A stretch of 64,000 nucleotides of DNA, from contig CM065394.1 in the NCBI GenBank assembly GCA_033060915.1, forward strand, positions 38,264,501-38,328,500, read 5' to 3'. Below are positions 1 through 12,500 of the stretch, one piece after another (the first letter of the stretch is position 1; each line of letters opens with the position of its first letter). A model generated the notes under the pieces. The model saw only the letters and a program-made list of their open reading frames with translations, was not told the origin of the DNA and did not search any database. A program made the translations under genes and the position numbers. The DNA is from Euryodendron excelsum (lineage: Eukaryota > Streptophyta > Magnoliopsida > Ericales > Pentaphylacaceae).

Positions 1-3000
1 CGGCTAATGTGTCAAGGGACTTTTGGATGCCCGATCAGAGTTGTAGGGTATGCTACGAGTGTGACTCCCAATTCACATTATTTAACCGTAGACACCATTG
101 TCGACATTGTGGGAGAGTTTTCTGTGCCAAGTGTACTGCAAACTGGGTTCCTGTACCATCTAGTGAGCCAAGGACTTCCCGGGAAGAGTGGGAGAAGATT
201 AGGGTCTGTAATTTCTGTTTCAAGCAATGGGAGCAAGGCTTAGCTACTGTTAATAATGGGACCCAGCTTGCCAGCCTGGATCTCACTACTTCGCCATCAG
301 CGACAAGTCTTGTCAGCACCAAATCTAGCAGCACTGGTGACAGTAGCTGCAATACATTTGCATCAATGCCAAACTCAGTTGAATCTTACCAACAAAATCA
401 ACCTTCTGTTCTCAGCTCTAGTGAATCAGCAGCAATGGAGGTGAATGTAGATGGGGAAGGTGTTGTAGAATCAGAAAGGGGCAATGATCATGTTGCTGAC
501 ATGAGAAATCCATCTCCAAACCATTTTGCGTTTTGCATGAATAGGTACTTTTCCATCTCTTTTCTGCTTAGTTTCTTCCTGGCGCATTCGTGCTAAAATG
601 TTATACATGTCTAACAACTTGTAATTACTAGTCTAGGATTGACATACTTAATATTGGAAATGTAAGACATGAGCCATAATTATATCAGGTAGCGAAAATG
701 CTGGACATGGCATAGAGTATGAATCTTAAAGACAGAAACATAAATGCCTCAGTACTTGATATATATAAAATGAAGAGTGATGATAAAAATAAATATAAAA
801 GGAAATACTATTCTTCAGAGATAAAAATAAATATTAAAAAAATACTACTCTCTAGTGCATTATTATATCCCAATATCAAATATATTTCACAAGTTTTGGT
901 CTATGCTTCTAACGTTATAGAGTCAGAGACTCCAGTACAAAGAGAATATATCAGTTACTGAGTAGCAAATTTCAATTTTGATCTTCCAACTAGCCATATA
1001 CCAATAGATGAGATGGAAAATAATGGAAAAGAAAAATTAAATAAAATAAAATAAAAGAAAGATAAGACAAGCTTTTGCAAGTACAACCACATAGCAAACT
1101 TCCTTTCAAAATTTTTCTTGTCCCTAGTAACTATATAAAACTTCAATGACCCATCTGGAATATGATTAAGCTTCACCAAATATAAGTTGGCATAAAACAA
1201 TGGCATAAGATTCTTATTCCCGGACAGTAGTTTTTTGTGAGAAAAGTAGACAAAAACAAAAGAGAAAGTTCCCTTCAAATCTTAATGATACCTTACTAAC
1301 AATATTAATTTCTATAAAAATATGTTCAATCTTTATTATAAAAAAATACAAAAGAAAATCAAACTGTTCATTTATCGGTATCTATTGCAACATTTATTGC
1401 CTGTATCGTGAGATACATTTAGCATAAGCTACATATAGTGGTGGATATCAATTTACGTCTGAATGTATGTATAGTATGTATCATATCATGAATCATAAGA
1501 TATTGGCATAACTGCTATGGTTGGTTTGGGCACATCACACCCCTTAGGATTAGCATGTGGAACCCAAGTGGAACTCCGGCAGTCTTTGAGATGGCTGATG
1601 AGGCTGTGCCCTGACAAACGGGGTTGCCCCTGATGTTTGATACCTAGTAAGATTTGAGGCAGCCCTGTACAAATTTAGTGCTCGTTGATGGCCAGTTTCA
1701 TGGCTGCTGCCACTGACATATCTTTTGTATATGAAAGTGAGGAGAATTCTCCACTTTCATCTGGAGAGACAGTTATCTTCTCATTTCTATCCCTCAACCA
1801 CCGATGACTGTATGCTTGCAAATCATTTACAGCATTGTTTAAGGACTCCCATATGTGATGTGAAGTAATATGGGCATTTCTTTTGTTTAGGGTTGCGCAC
1901 TCTCGACGCTCTTTCAATACATACTTTACTTATCAAAAAAAATATATGTGACGTGAAGTAATTCACGCATTCTAATGCCTTTTCTTTTAATTCTTTATTT
2001 TGTTATTAATTTTGTTGCTTGTCCATAAGCTTACACTGTCATGAAGTCAGGTCCTGTGTTTTCCTCATCATCTTGGTTGATCTCCTATAGTACACACTAA
2101 AAATCTATATTTTCTTCAACGTATATATTTTCATGTAATATGCAGCCTTTTCAACTTATGCAGATGACAAATATATTAGTGGGATTGTGATGCATTAACT
2201 GTATTTCAATAAGATTATCCTTGCTGAAAATGACCATGTGATGCAGCGTTGCAAGTTGGGAGTGAGTAGTGGTCCTGTTTCTTTAATCGTTGACATTAAA
2301 CATAATTTAACCCAGTAGTTGACTGGTATGATGACTTGCAACAATGTTGCATCATTATTTTTTGTATGAAGCTTCAAGCAAGGAACAATTCAAGAACTAT
2401 TTTTCTGTTAACTTCAGTCAAAATTATAACAATATAGCTGGGAAAGAACATGCTTCAAATTCTCAAGGGTCCGACTCAACTGTGCCAAAAAACTAATATA
2501 ATCTGCATTACATAGATGCTTCAGTGTTTTGGGAGAACCTGTATTGGTGGACATGATCTGACAGGGGTATGATAATGGGAGATGTGATGGGCATATATAT
2601 GTTTAGTATTGATGAGCAACGTTGGGTATGTATATCAGACACTTTTTGACCAAGAACGTCTAACAAAGGTGCAAAGAATCAGATAGCTCATTAACTTGAA
2701 GTTCCATTGAATTCCTTCTAAATTGTTCCTTTTGTTACATGGTTATTTCAAAATGAGTCCAAGTACTTATGTCTAGGTACTCAGTTTTGGCAGAAGCTTC
2801 ATTGCTGTATGTTAGCGATGAAGATAAATTAGCCATGGTGATAATTAGGCTGTGTCCCTGTCTATGTGAATTTGACACCTAGACATGAACCGGTATTTGA
2901 CATGGGTGCTGGAATCCATGTATCATATAATAAAATAGATAGAACGTAAGAGTTTGTGTTATGGAAGTATTTGAAAGAATATCATGTCTTGCTCATGGAA

Positions 3001-6000
3001 TAACTTATGTGTGGCTCTATATTGTAAACTTCTCTCATTCCTTCTCTACTAGTGTTGCTTATGTGACTGGGTATGCCTAGACGAGATTGTACATATGCCT
3101 ATATGAGATTGTACATAACCTTGGGATAGATTTGAACTGGGGAAGTAACGAGCGAAGTCAAGCCAACAGTGTGGTGTGAAAATTTAACTAGCTTACTTTC
3201 GTTTTTTTTTTTTTTTATATCATTTGAGACCTTTTTTGACGAGATCCAATTTATTTGAACTTGAGCAGCTTAATTTTTACACAGTTATATAGTGCATATA
3301 AGCTTATCGAATAGAGCTCAGGAAATTAACGAGTTCTAAAACATATTCAAGCTTTGGTTTGTTTTCATTTACAAGTCAATTTCAAAAGAGCTTTTAATGA
3401 GTCGAACATTAGTCGTGCTCTATGTTACTCAAAATGCTGATTGTTTTGTACTTGGAGCGCGTACGGGAATGTGGTATGCTACGTGCTCTAAAATGTGATA
3501 TGAAGGGGTAGATTTATATAAATTATACACTTAGAATTTAATGTACTTCTAGAGAAATTTTTTTTTTAAGAATTTGACTCTCAATAAAGTATAATCTATT
3601 TTCTTCAAATTCATCATTAAAAATACATTTCTAGGAGTATTATGATCTATTTTTTTGCATATTATTCTGTCAAAATTCCATTCTTCTCAGATTTTCCTTG
3701 ATTATATTTGAGTTTTGTCCTCCTTAGGTAAACTTTAACGAAATAAATAGAAAAAAATTTGGGTTGCATTGGATTCCCACGTTCACCGTTTTGGAACGAA
3801 GGTGTACCATGTTTCGAAACCTTGTTCTAAAACGTAAATCACGAGGTTATTACCGTTTTCTGGTAACAGAGTCCATTCGATTGAGTATAAATAGTGCTAT
3901 TGATTTTCTCTTGTGGACGTATGCCACCATGGTTGTGTCTCCTCTCTCTTTTCCATTGGGTATGTATATTTCTTTATTATTGCTGTTATGAATCTTACGT
4001 ATAACATATATGATCAAAATAAGGAAAAGAAGAAAAAAATTAACAAATAAGGAAGACAATAAAAGAAAAAGAAAAAAAGCTCCACATTTATAGTTAATTT
4101 AACCAATAGACCTATGACATTAAATAATTAAATCATATTTAGAATGCATCTCTTTTTACTAAAACAAAAATAGTAAGAAACCTTGTAGGCCATAGCATAC
4201 TTCCTTTCGGGTGCTTGTTATTTGAAACATGAAATTTATTTGACTCCTTGAAGATTAAACAAGAAATCCTTAAGGATAAAGGACAAACAATAAATCTTTT
4301 ATATCAAAAAGTGTTTGCTTCTTATTATTTGGAACTTATCATTTCAGTGACTCTGCCTTATGTGATATGGGGCTTTCACTGTGTCGATGGGGAGTTTTGG
4401 TCAGATCACCTATTCAGTGGATTGCTTACAACAAAACTGACTAACGTGTTGGGTATCTGTATATCAGACACTCGCTGAACAAGACTGTCTCACAAAGGTG
4501 CAAATAAACAGACACCTTATTAACTTGAAGTTCCATTCCATTCCTTCTAAATTCATCCTTTTGTTACGTGGGTATTTCAAAATGAGTTTAAGCACTGGTT
4601 TAGGAAGTCAATTTTGACATAAACTTCATTTTTGTATGTTAGTGATGAAGATAAACTGGTGATGATAATTTGGCTGTCCCCTTCTCTAGATGAATTTGAC
4701 ACCTAGATGTGAACCAGTATTTGACACTAGTGCTGGAGCCCTGGAGTCCATGTTAACATAGAATAGAACAGAGAGAACATAAGAGTTTTTATTACACAAG
4801 TATTTGAAAGAAAAACATGTCTTGCTCATGGAATAACTTATCTGTGACTCTCCTTTGTGAATTTCTCTCGGTCCTTGTCTACTAGTGTTGCTTATCTGGT
4901 ACTAGGAAGAGGTTCTTCCCAACTAAATATATTTGCTTATTTAGATGCTGTTGCTTTCAACATCTTGAATTGATAATTATCTAATGATGGTTTTTCATTG
5001 GTTCCTTGAGCAATATGTAGCAAAATAAGCACTAACTACAAGGTTGAGAATTGGAAATTGGTAGTCAGGATCTATTTGCAGCAAGTCTGTGTCTTTGAAT
5101 TTCCGAAAACTCATTGGCATCAGGAGTGATGATGATGTTTTAATTAGTGTCGGAAATACATTTACTTTGTTCTTCTAATTGTTATTTGCATATTATTTGG
5201 CATCAGGAGTGATGATGACGACGATGAATTTGGAGTTTATCGATTAGATTCCAAAACAGGGCATTTTCCTCAGGTCAATGGCTACTATGGTGAAGTTGTC
5301 ATTGATGAGATTGACAATGACTATAGATCACATAAAGTGCACCCTGATGGAGAAACTATTGACACTAAAAGTGTTAGCAGCTCTTCATTACACAATAGCT
5401 TCAATTCAGGGGGTTCAGAAGGAACCCAATATCTTGCTAAAAAGGAAGATGAACATGATATTGGCAATGAATGTGAAGCATCTTCCTCTTTATATGCTGC
5501 AGCAGATATTGATGCTGAACCTGTGGATTTTGAGAACAATGGACTTCTCTGGCTACCCCCCGAACCTGAAGTCGAAGAAGATGAAAGAGAAGCTCATATA
5601 TTTGATGATGATGATGAGGGGGATGCTACTGGAGAGTGGGGATATCTCCAGTCTTCAAGTAGTTTTGGAAGTGGGGAGCATCGAAATAGGGACAGGTCAA
5701 ATGAGGAGCACAAGCAGGCCGTGAAGAATGTGGTCGATGGGCACTTTAGGGCTTTGGTATCTCAGCTATTGCAGGTTGAGAACCTTCCCTTGGGTGAGGA
5801 AGATGACAATGAAAGTTGGTTGGAGATAATTACATCTTTATCGTGGGAAGCTGCTACATTACTGAAGCCAGATATGAGCAAAGGGGGGGGAATGGATCCA
5901 GGAGGATATGTGAAGGTAAAATGCATAGCTTCCGGGCGACGCTCTGAGAGGTAAAATGCAACAATAATTTCATCATTCACATGATCTTCATGCTACTCTC

Positions 6001-9000
6001 TATCATTTTCTTATACTCTAATAGCCAATCAAGATTTCTCACTCATAATTGAGGTGGTGTTATCGGCATTTTCTGATCCTATACATTGGCCAGATTCTTG
6101 ATTTTTTTGTATTTAGAAACTTGCCTTTTTATTATGTAGGGGGAATATAGTGAAATAATGAACCAATATAAGAAAATTTATGAATCCAAACTGAATAGGA
6201 TATGAATTTTAATGCAAAAGGCGACAATGGTCATAGGACTTTAGAACCACTTTAAATAGTTAACAAATACTCTTTTGCCTTGTTCTGGGGTCAGCTACAT
6301 ACTGCTTATCATCTCCATGAGTCTGCGGTTGAGCTTTTCATCTTTTGGGTGACTTCTTATGTTTACTTATAATTGTTTGAATTGCAGTGCTGTAAAACTA
6401 ATTATGAACTAATATAACTAATCCAATGATCATTTAGGTTGTGGATCACGTTACTGGCACATACTACCAAATTACAGAGTGGTAAAAGATTGCATTGGGT
6501 GTGAGTATGAAACAAACTTACGGATTAGGCAAAGAGCAACCATGTTTTTTGGAGAACAATAAAGAAAACTATCACACACTCAAGAATCAAGATCCTTGCA
6601 ATTTGTGAAGTTTACTAACTTTAGGTTTCATCCAACCAGGACTACCCAAATGGAGAAATATCACTAGTTGATGGGACAATTTATGCGAGTGTGTGTTGTC
6701 TGGTGAAATTTAATGGGATCATGTGTTTTATGGTTTGTAGTAAAGAAGCTATTGGAGATGAACAGCAGACGAATAATAGTGGTTAGAGCATAAATGGGAG
6801 TTTCAAAAATTTTGTTGCAATATGTGGTATGTTCCATGTGTTGAGGAATTATGTGGAATCAGTGGTGAGTGCTGGAGGAAAGGAGGGAATAAAAGCAATA
6901 GTTTCCTATTAAACATCAAAAACAAGATTTTTTTTTTCCTTTAAAAGATTTATATGAAATCATATTGGTATTTGGTTCATGAATGGCTTGTGAATTAAAA
7001 GAAACTGAAGGTTAGAAAAGCCTTGCAATGGTTTAGGTGTCTCTTTTCTCTTTCCTTTGTTCTATCATCACACAGTGAAAGAAAATTATAGTGCTGTTAA
7101 TATATTTACCAACAACTCTTTAACGAACTAATTTTAGATGAATACAATGAAGACTAAGGCCATTTGCTTGTGTTGGTCTCCAATAATTGAGGATGCTGGG
7201 AGGGGGAGACTGGATACGGATCTAACCTTTGGCATAGTATGCACAAAGTGGTTGCTTTCAGACTTGAACCTACATTCTCATGCATGGCAGCCATTTGTTT
7301 TCAATAAAGACAATAACTAATATTTGATTACTGAGTTGTATTTTCATAAATTTCGAGGAGAACAAGCCCTAATATCATCTCTATTCTTCGGTGGGTGTGT
7401 GTTGATATTCTCATTGCTGTACCTCTGACCTAGAGAATTGCCTTGTTCTTGTTGCACTCTTTTAAGTTTCTTATTGTTTATGAAGTGTTTTTTTTCTTAA
7501 TCCTTACCTAGTATGGTGGTCAAAGGAGTTGTTTGTAAGAAAAATGTGGCTCATCGGCGTATGACATCAAGACTGGAGAAACCTCGCGTGTTGATCCTTG
7601 GAGGGGCTCTTGAGTACCAGCGGGTTTCTAACCTCTTGTCAAGTTTTGATACTCTGTTGCAGCAGGTTGTGATCATTGACCCTTTCTTATCCTCTGGTTT
7701 GGTACATTTACTTGGGCTTCTTGTGGGACTTGATCTGAACCACTTTGCCTTGTTACAGACTAGTTGCTAGCTTATAAGAAGTTATGTTTAGTTTTCTCTA
7801 TTCTTTTGTTCTTACGGGTTTTACGTCCTCATCTAGGAAATGGATCATCTAAAGATGGCTGTTACAAAGATAGATGCGCACCAGCCTGATGTCCTTTTGG
7901 TGGAGAAATCAGTTTCTAGGTTTGCACAGGAATACCTTCTTGAAAAAGACATATCACTTGTTCTCAACATCAAGAGACCACTTTTGGAGCGCATAGCCCG
8001 CTGTACAGGTGGTCAAATCGTCCCTTCAATTGACCATCTCTCATCACAGAAATTGGGATACTGTGACATGTTCCATGTGGAGAGATTTCTAGAAGAGCAT
8101 GGCACTGCCGGGCAGGGCGGGAAAAAGTTGGTGAAGACATTGATGTATTTTGAAGGGTGCCCAAAGCCACTGGGATGTACTGTAAGTCTGAGGAAACGAA
8201 TTAGAGGAACAAGGAATTTTATGTTGAATGGGATAGTTTCAATGTTTACATATCTTAATATGGTTTACAAGCCTTTTTTGCAAAATCACCGCTATGGGAG
8301 TAGTAGTTGCTTTGATGCCTAACTATAAAAATCTTTTGTCCAAAGCTTTTGTTTGTGATTGTGAAGTTAGAAGATTGTCTAAGTTGGATATAGGAAATAG
8401 TGGTAGCAGCTTTCTGTTTGTAGGCAGTGTCTATTATGCTGTTGGTAAACGATCTCATGGAAATTTTTTTAGTCCTGTAGGGGTGATTGGGCAGACCCAT
8501 TACCAAGAAACTCACTTGGCTCTTTTATTTCTGTTTGTTTCAGATTTTACTCAGAGGTGCCAATGGGGATGAGTTGAAGAAAGTGAAGCATGTGGTCCAA
8601 TATGGAATTTTTGCAGCTTATCACTTGGCTGTGGAAACATCTTTTCTCGCCGATGAAGGAGCCTCTCTGCCAGAACTACCATTGAACTCCCCAATAACCG
8701 TGGCACTTCCTGATAAACCATCAAGTATTGACAGGTCCATATCAACAATACCTGGTTTCACTGTCCCTGCCAATGAAAAAACGAAGGGACCTCAACTTTG
8801 TGCAGAGCCACAAAGGTCCAACGGTGTCCCCGTTTCAGATCTGATCTCCTCGATCCCCCATGCTTCCTTTCACAAAACGGATACAGCAGTGTTGGCTAGT
8901 TTATCGAAGGCTCGAAGTTCTCACAACCCAAAACCCACTTCAAGCTTTGTCAACTCCACTGCTTTCTCCTCTGTTGCTTGCTCGGGCCAAGTTGCAGATA

Positions 9001-9460
9001 TCTACCACAGTGAGCCCTTTCCTTGTCATACATTTCTGGAGAATAGTACAATGGTTTCCAAAGAGTCTTCAGAGGCAAAAACTTCTGCAGTCAACAGTGG
9101 CCAAGATGTCATTGGTTATCAAGTCGTTGCTAATGGTTTTGGGCCTCCTGAGGCAGTGGGACAAGGTGTTCCTGCTGACAATGCTCAAAATTACTCCAGT
9201 GCAGTGAGTATGAATCACCTAGGTAGTTCAGATGTATCATCCCCGCAACAAGATGCAAACCTTCATGAGGAACCAGGTTCTTCAAAAGAAGAGTTTCCTC
9301 CATCGCCTTCTGATCACCAGAGCATTTTGGTTTCCTTGTCATCCCGTTGTGTGTGGAAGGGGACTGTCTGTGAAAGATCACATCTCTTTCGAATCAAATA
9401 CTATGGCAACTTCGACAAACCTTTGGGGCGCTTCTTACGAGATCATCTGTTCGATCAGGT

Positions 9461-9535
<75 letters not shown>

Positions 9536-12500
9536 AAACATTCAGGTAAGCCAATTTCTTTTAGTAGAAACCACTACAACATTTTGACAAAAGAGAGTTT
9601 AACATTTATGTCAGAGTTACCGATGCCGGTCATGTGATATGCCATCAGAAGCACACGTCCATTGTTATACTCATCGACAAGGTACCCTTACAATTTCTGT
9701 GAAGAAGTTGCCAGAATTTCTGTTACCTGGTGAGAAGGAAGGAAAGATCTGGATGTGGCATAGGTGCCTGAGGTGTCCTAGAACTAATGGTTTCCCACCA
9801 GCAACCCGAAGAGTTGTGATGTCTGATGCTGCTTGGGGTTTGTCCTTTGGGAAGTTTTTGGAGCTTAGTTTTTCAAACCATGCAGCTGCTAGCAGAGTGG
9901 CAAGCTGTGGCCATTCACTACACAGAGATTGTCTTCGGTTCTATGGGTATTCTCCCCTGGTCAATTTCTTGTATGCTGTAAATGAGTAGTCTTGGGCATT
10001 ATGAACAGTTGTTCAGCCTACCCAGCAATAACGCATGGGCTTGATCAATGGTTCAATGTCATGTAAGAGATATTTTTGCTTGAATTGAAGCCAACCGGTT
10101 TGCTTTAGTGCACCCCATCAATTGATATCAGCCTTCCAATTTTTTCATCTCCTTTTGGATGGTCATGTGGATTTGTTGAATAATTCATGAAAACTCTTTA
10201 CAGAATTGATTGCATTTCTGTGGCTATCCAATGGGTAAAATGACAGGGTAGCTGATATCTTGGTGGGAGTCATAAAAAGCAATAGTTTTGTATGTGTTCT
10301 TCCATATGTCTGTTCTCATTCCTAATATTAATTTTCCTAAGCAGCCTTATGAAGGTCTTCATGCGCATAGCTCTCTTCTTGTTTTAACTTTCACTACATC
10401 TGCAGATTTGGGAAAATGGTTGCATGCTTTCGTTATGCATCAATTTACGTTCACTCTGTCTACCTTCCACCACACAAACTTGATTTCAACTATGAGAATC
10501 AGGACTGGATACAAAAGGAATTGAATGAGGTGTGACAATCAGGATTTCTTTTCCTAAATATGTCACTTCAAATCACCCTGGATATCTGTCATCTTATCAT
10601 CTAAATTAAACAGGTAGTTGACCGAGCAGAGATGTTATTTGCTGAAGTACTCAATGCTCTGAGTCAGATGGCAGGGAAAAGATCTGGCACAGGTCTGCTT
10701 AACAGTGGCATTAAAATACTCGAATCAAGACGCCACATAGCAGAATTGGAAGTCATGTTACAAAAGGAGAAGGCAGAATTTGAGGTGAGGCCTTCTCTTT
10801 CATGCATAAAATTTACTTCTGTGTCCAACTTACTCTAATGTTGTGTCCTGGAAACTGTGTTTTCTTTTAAGTTCCAGTGTATTATCTATATGGAGATCTT
10901 ATAGTTCCCTGGACATGTATACAGCTGTAATGGAGAGTTGGCTAAGTAACGTATTCCTGGTCATTTAATATATTGGATAAATCAAATTTGGTCAAATAGT
11001 CTCTATTCTTATTGGATTGGATAAACCATGCACTTTCTGGCGATTCTGTATTTAACTCATGTTTCACCAGGTTCATCCACAAATGTCTTCTATCGTGCAC
11101 AAGAGATAGAAAATAGCTATCGTTTGCTGGAATAATTCACCCTTTTTTATGCATTTGGACCAACATTTTGATTATTGTGTCAATATAATCTAGGTCAAAA
11201 TCAAATGACATCATAAAAATATTATAAATTTCATGTAGATAATTGTGTCATGGTCTTAGAATCCAAAATTTCCAGGAAAAGGAAACCAACTATTTATAAT
11301 TCTGTAACTTGTCTACTTGCTGCTTTCATTATCTCGGTTCTGAAGGATTCTTGACCTGGTTCTACGAATCACTGCAGAAAATTTTCAACAGGGAGGTGAG
11401 AAAGGGTCAACCTGTCATTGATATTCTCGAGATTAATCAATTACGAAGACAGTTACTCTTCCAATCTTATATGTGGGACCACCGCCTGATCTGTGCAGCC
11501 CGTTCGGATAGCAACAGCCTTCAGGATAAACTGAGTAGCTCCAATTCAGAACTTGTGGAGAAGCCCTTTAGTGCTAACGGGCACCACATTGACATGAATA
11601 CGCCTGTTAAGCCAGGCAAAGGCCTAAGAAGTTTTGAATCAGTACTTGTGGATGTAAAGCTTAAGGAAGGTCATGATCAGGGGGGAGGAATTGGTAGTCA
11701 TGCTAACGAGACTGAGGTAATTCATCAAGGAGCTGATGTGCAAATAGATTCAAATCATCGAAAAGAAAACCAAGCTAATCGTTCTGCTAGTATGGACATC
11801 TGTGTTGAATCTGAGCCTCCAGAATCCAATGTAGTGTTTTGTAGGACCCTATCTGATGGGCAGTACCCAATTATGGCAAGTCTGTCAGACACCCTTGATG
11901 CAGCATGGACTGGTGAAAATCATACAGGAATTGGAGTACCAAAGGCTGATTCTTGTGCACTTCTTGAATCAGCTGTTGCAGATTCTTCAACTGAAGTAGC
12001 AGTGGCAGAAAAGTTAGAATTGGAAGACCATGGAGATGACCAGAGTGGGCCCAAGGTGTCCAATTCACCTCCTCTGTTGTCCACCAAAGGTTCTGATGAC
12101 ATTGAAGATTCGAAAAGCTGGTTGGGAATGCCCTTTATAAATTTCTACAGGTCGTTGAATAAGAACTTTTTAGGGAGCGCTCACAAGCTTGATATGCTTG
12201 GAGAGTATAATCCTGTCTATGTTTCATCATTTCGAGATTTGAAACTTCAAGGAGGTGCTAGGTTACTTTTGCCTGTGGGTGTTAATGACACTGTTGTTCC
12301 AGTTTATGATGATGAGCCGACAAGCATTATATCTTATGCACTGTTATCACCGGCTTATCTTGTCCAAGTGTCTGATGATTTTGAAAAGCCAAAAGACATT
12401 GGGGAATCTGCAGTTCCATGGCAGTCTGTTGATTCAGCAAATTTTCCAAAACTTCAGTCTTTTGATGAAATGTCCTTCGAATCTTATAGAAGTATTGGGT

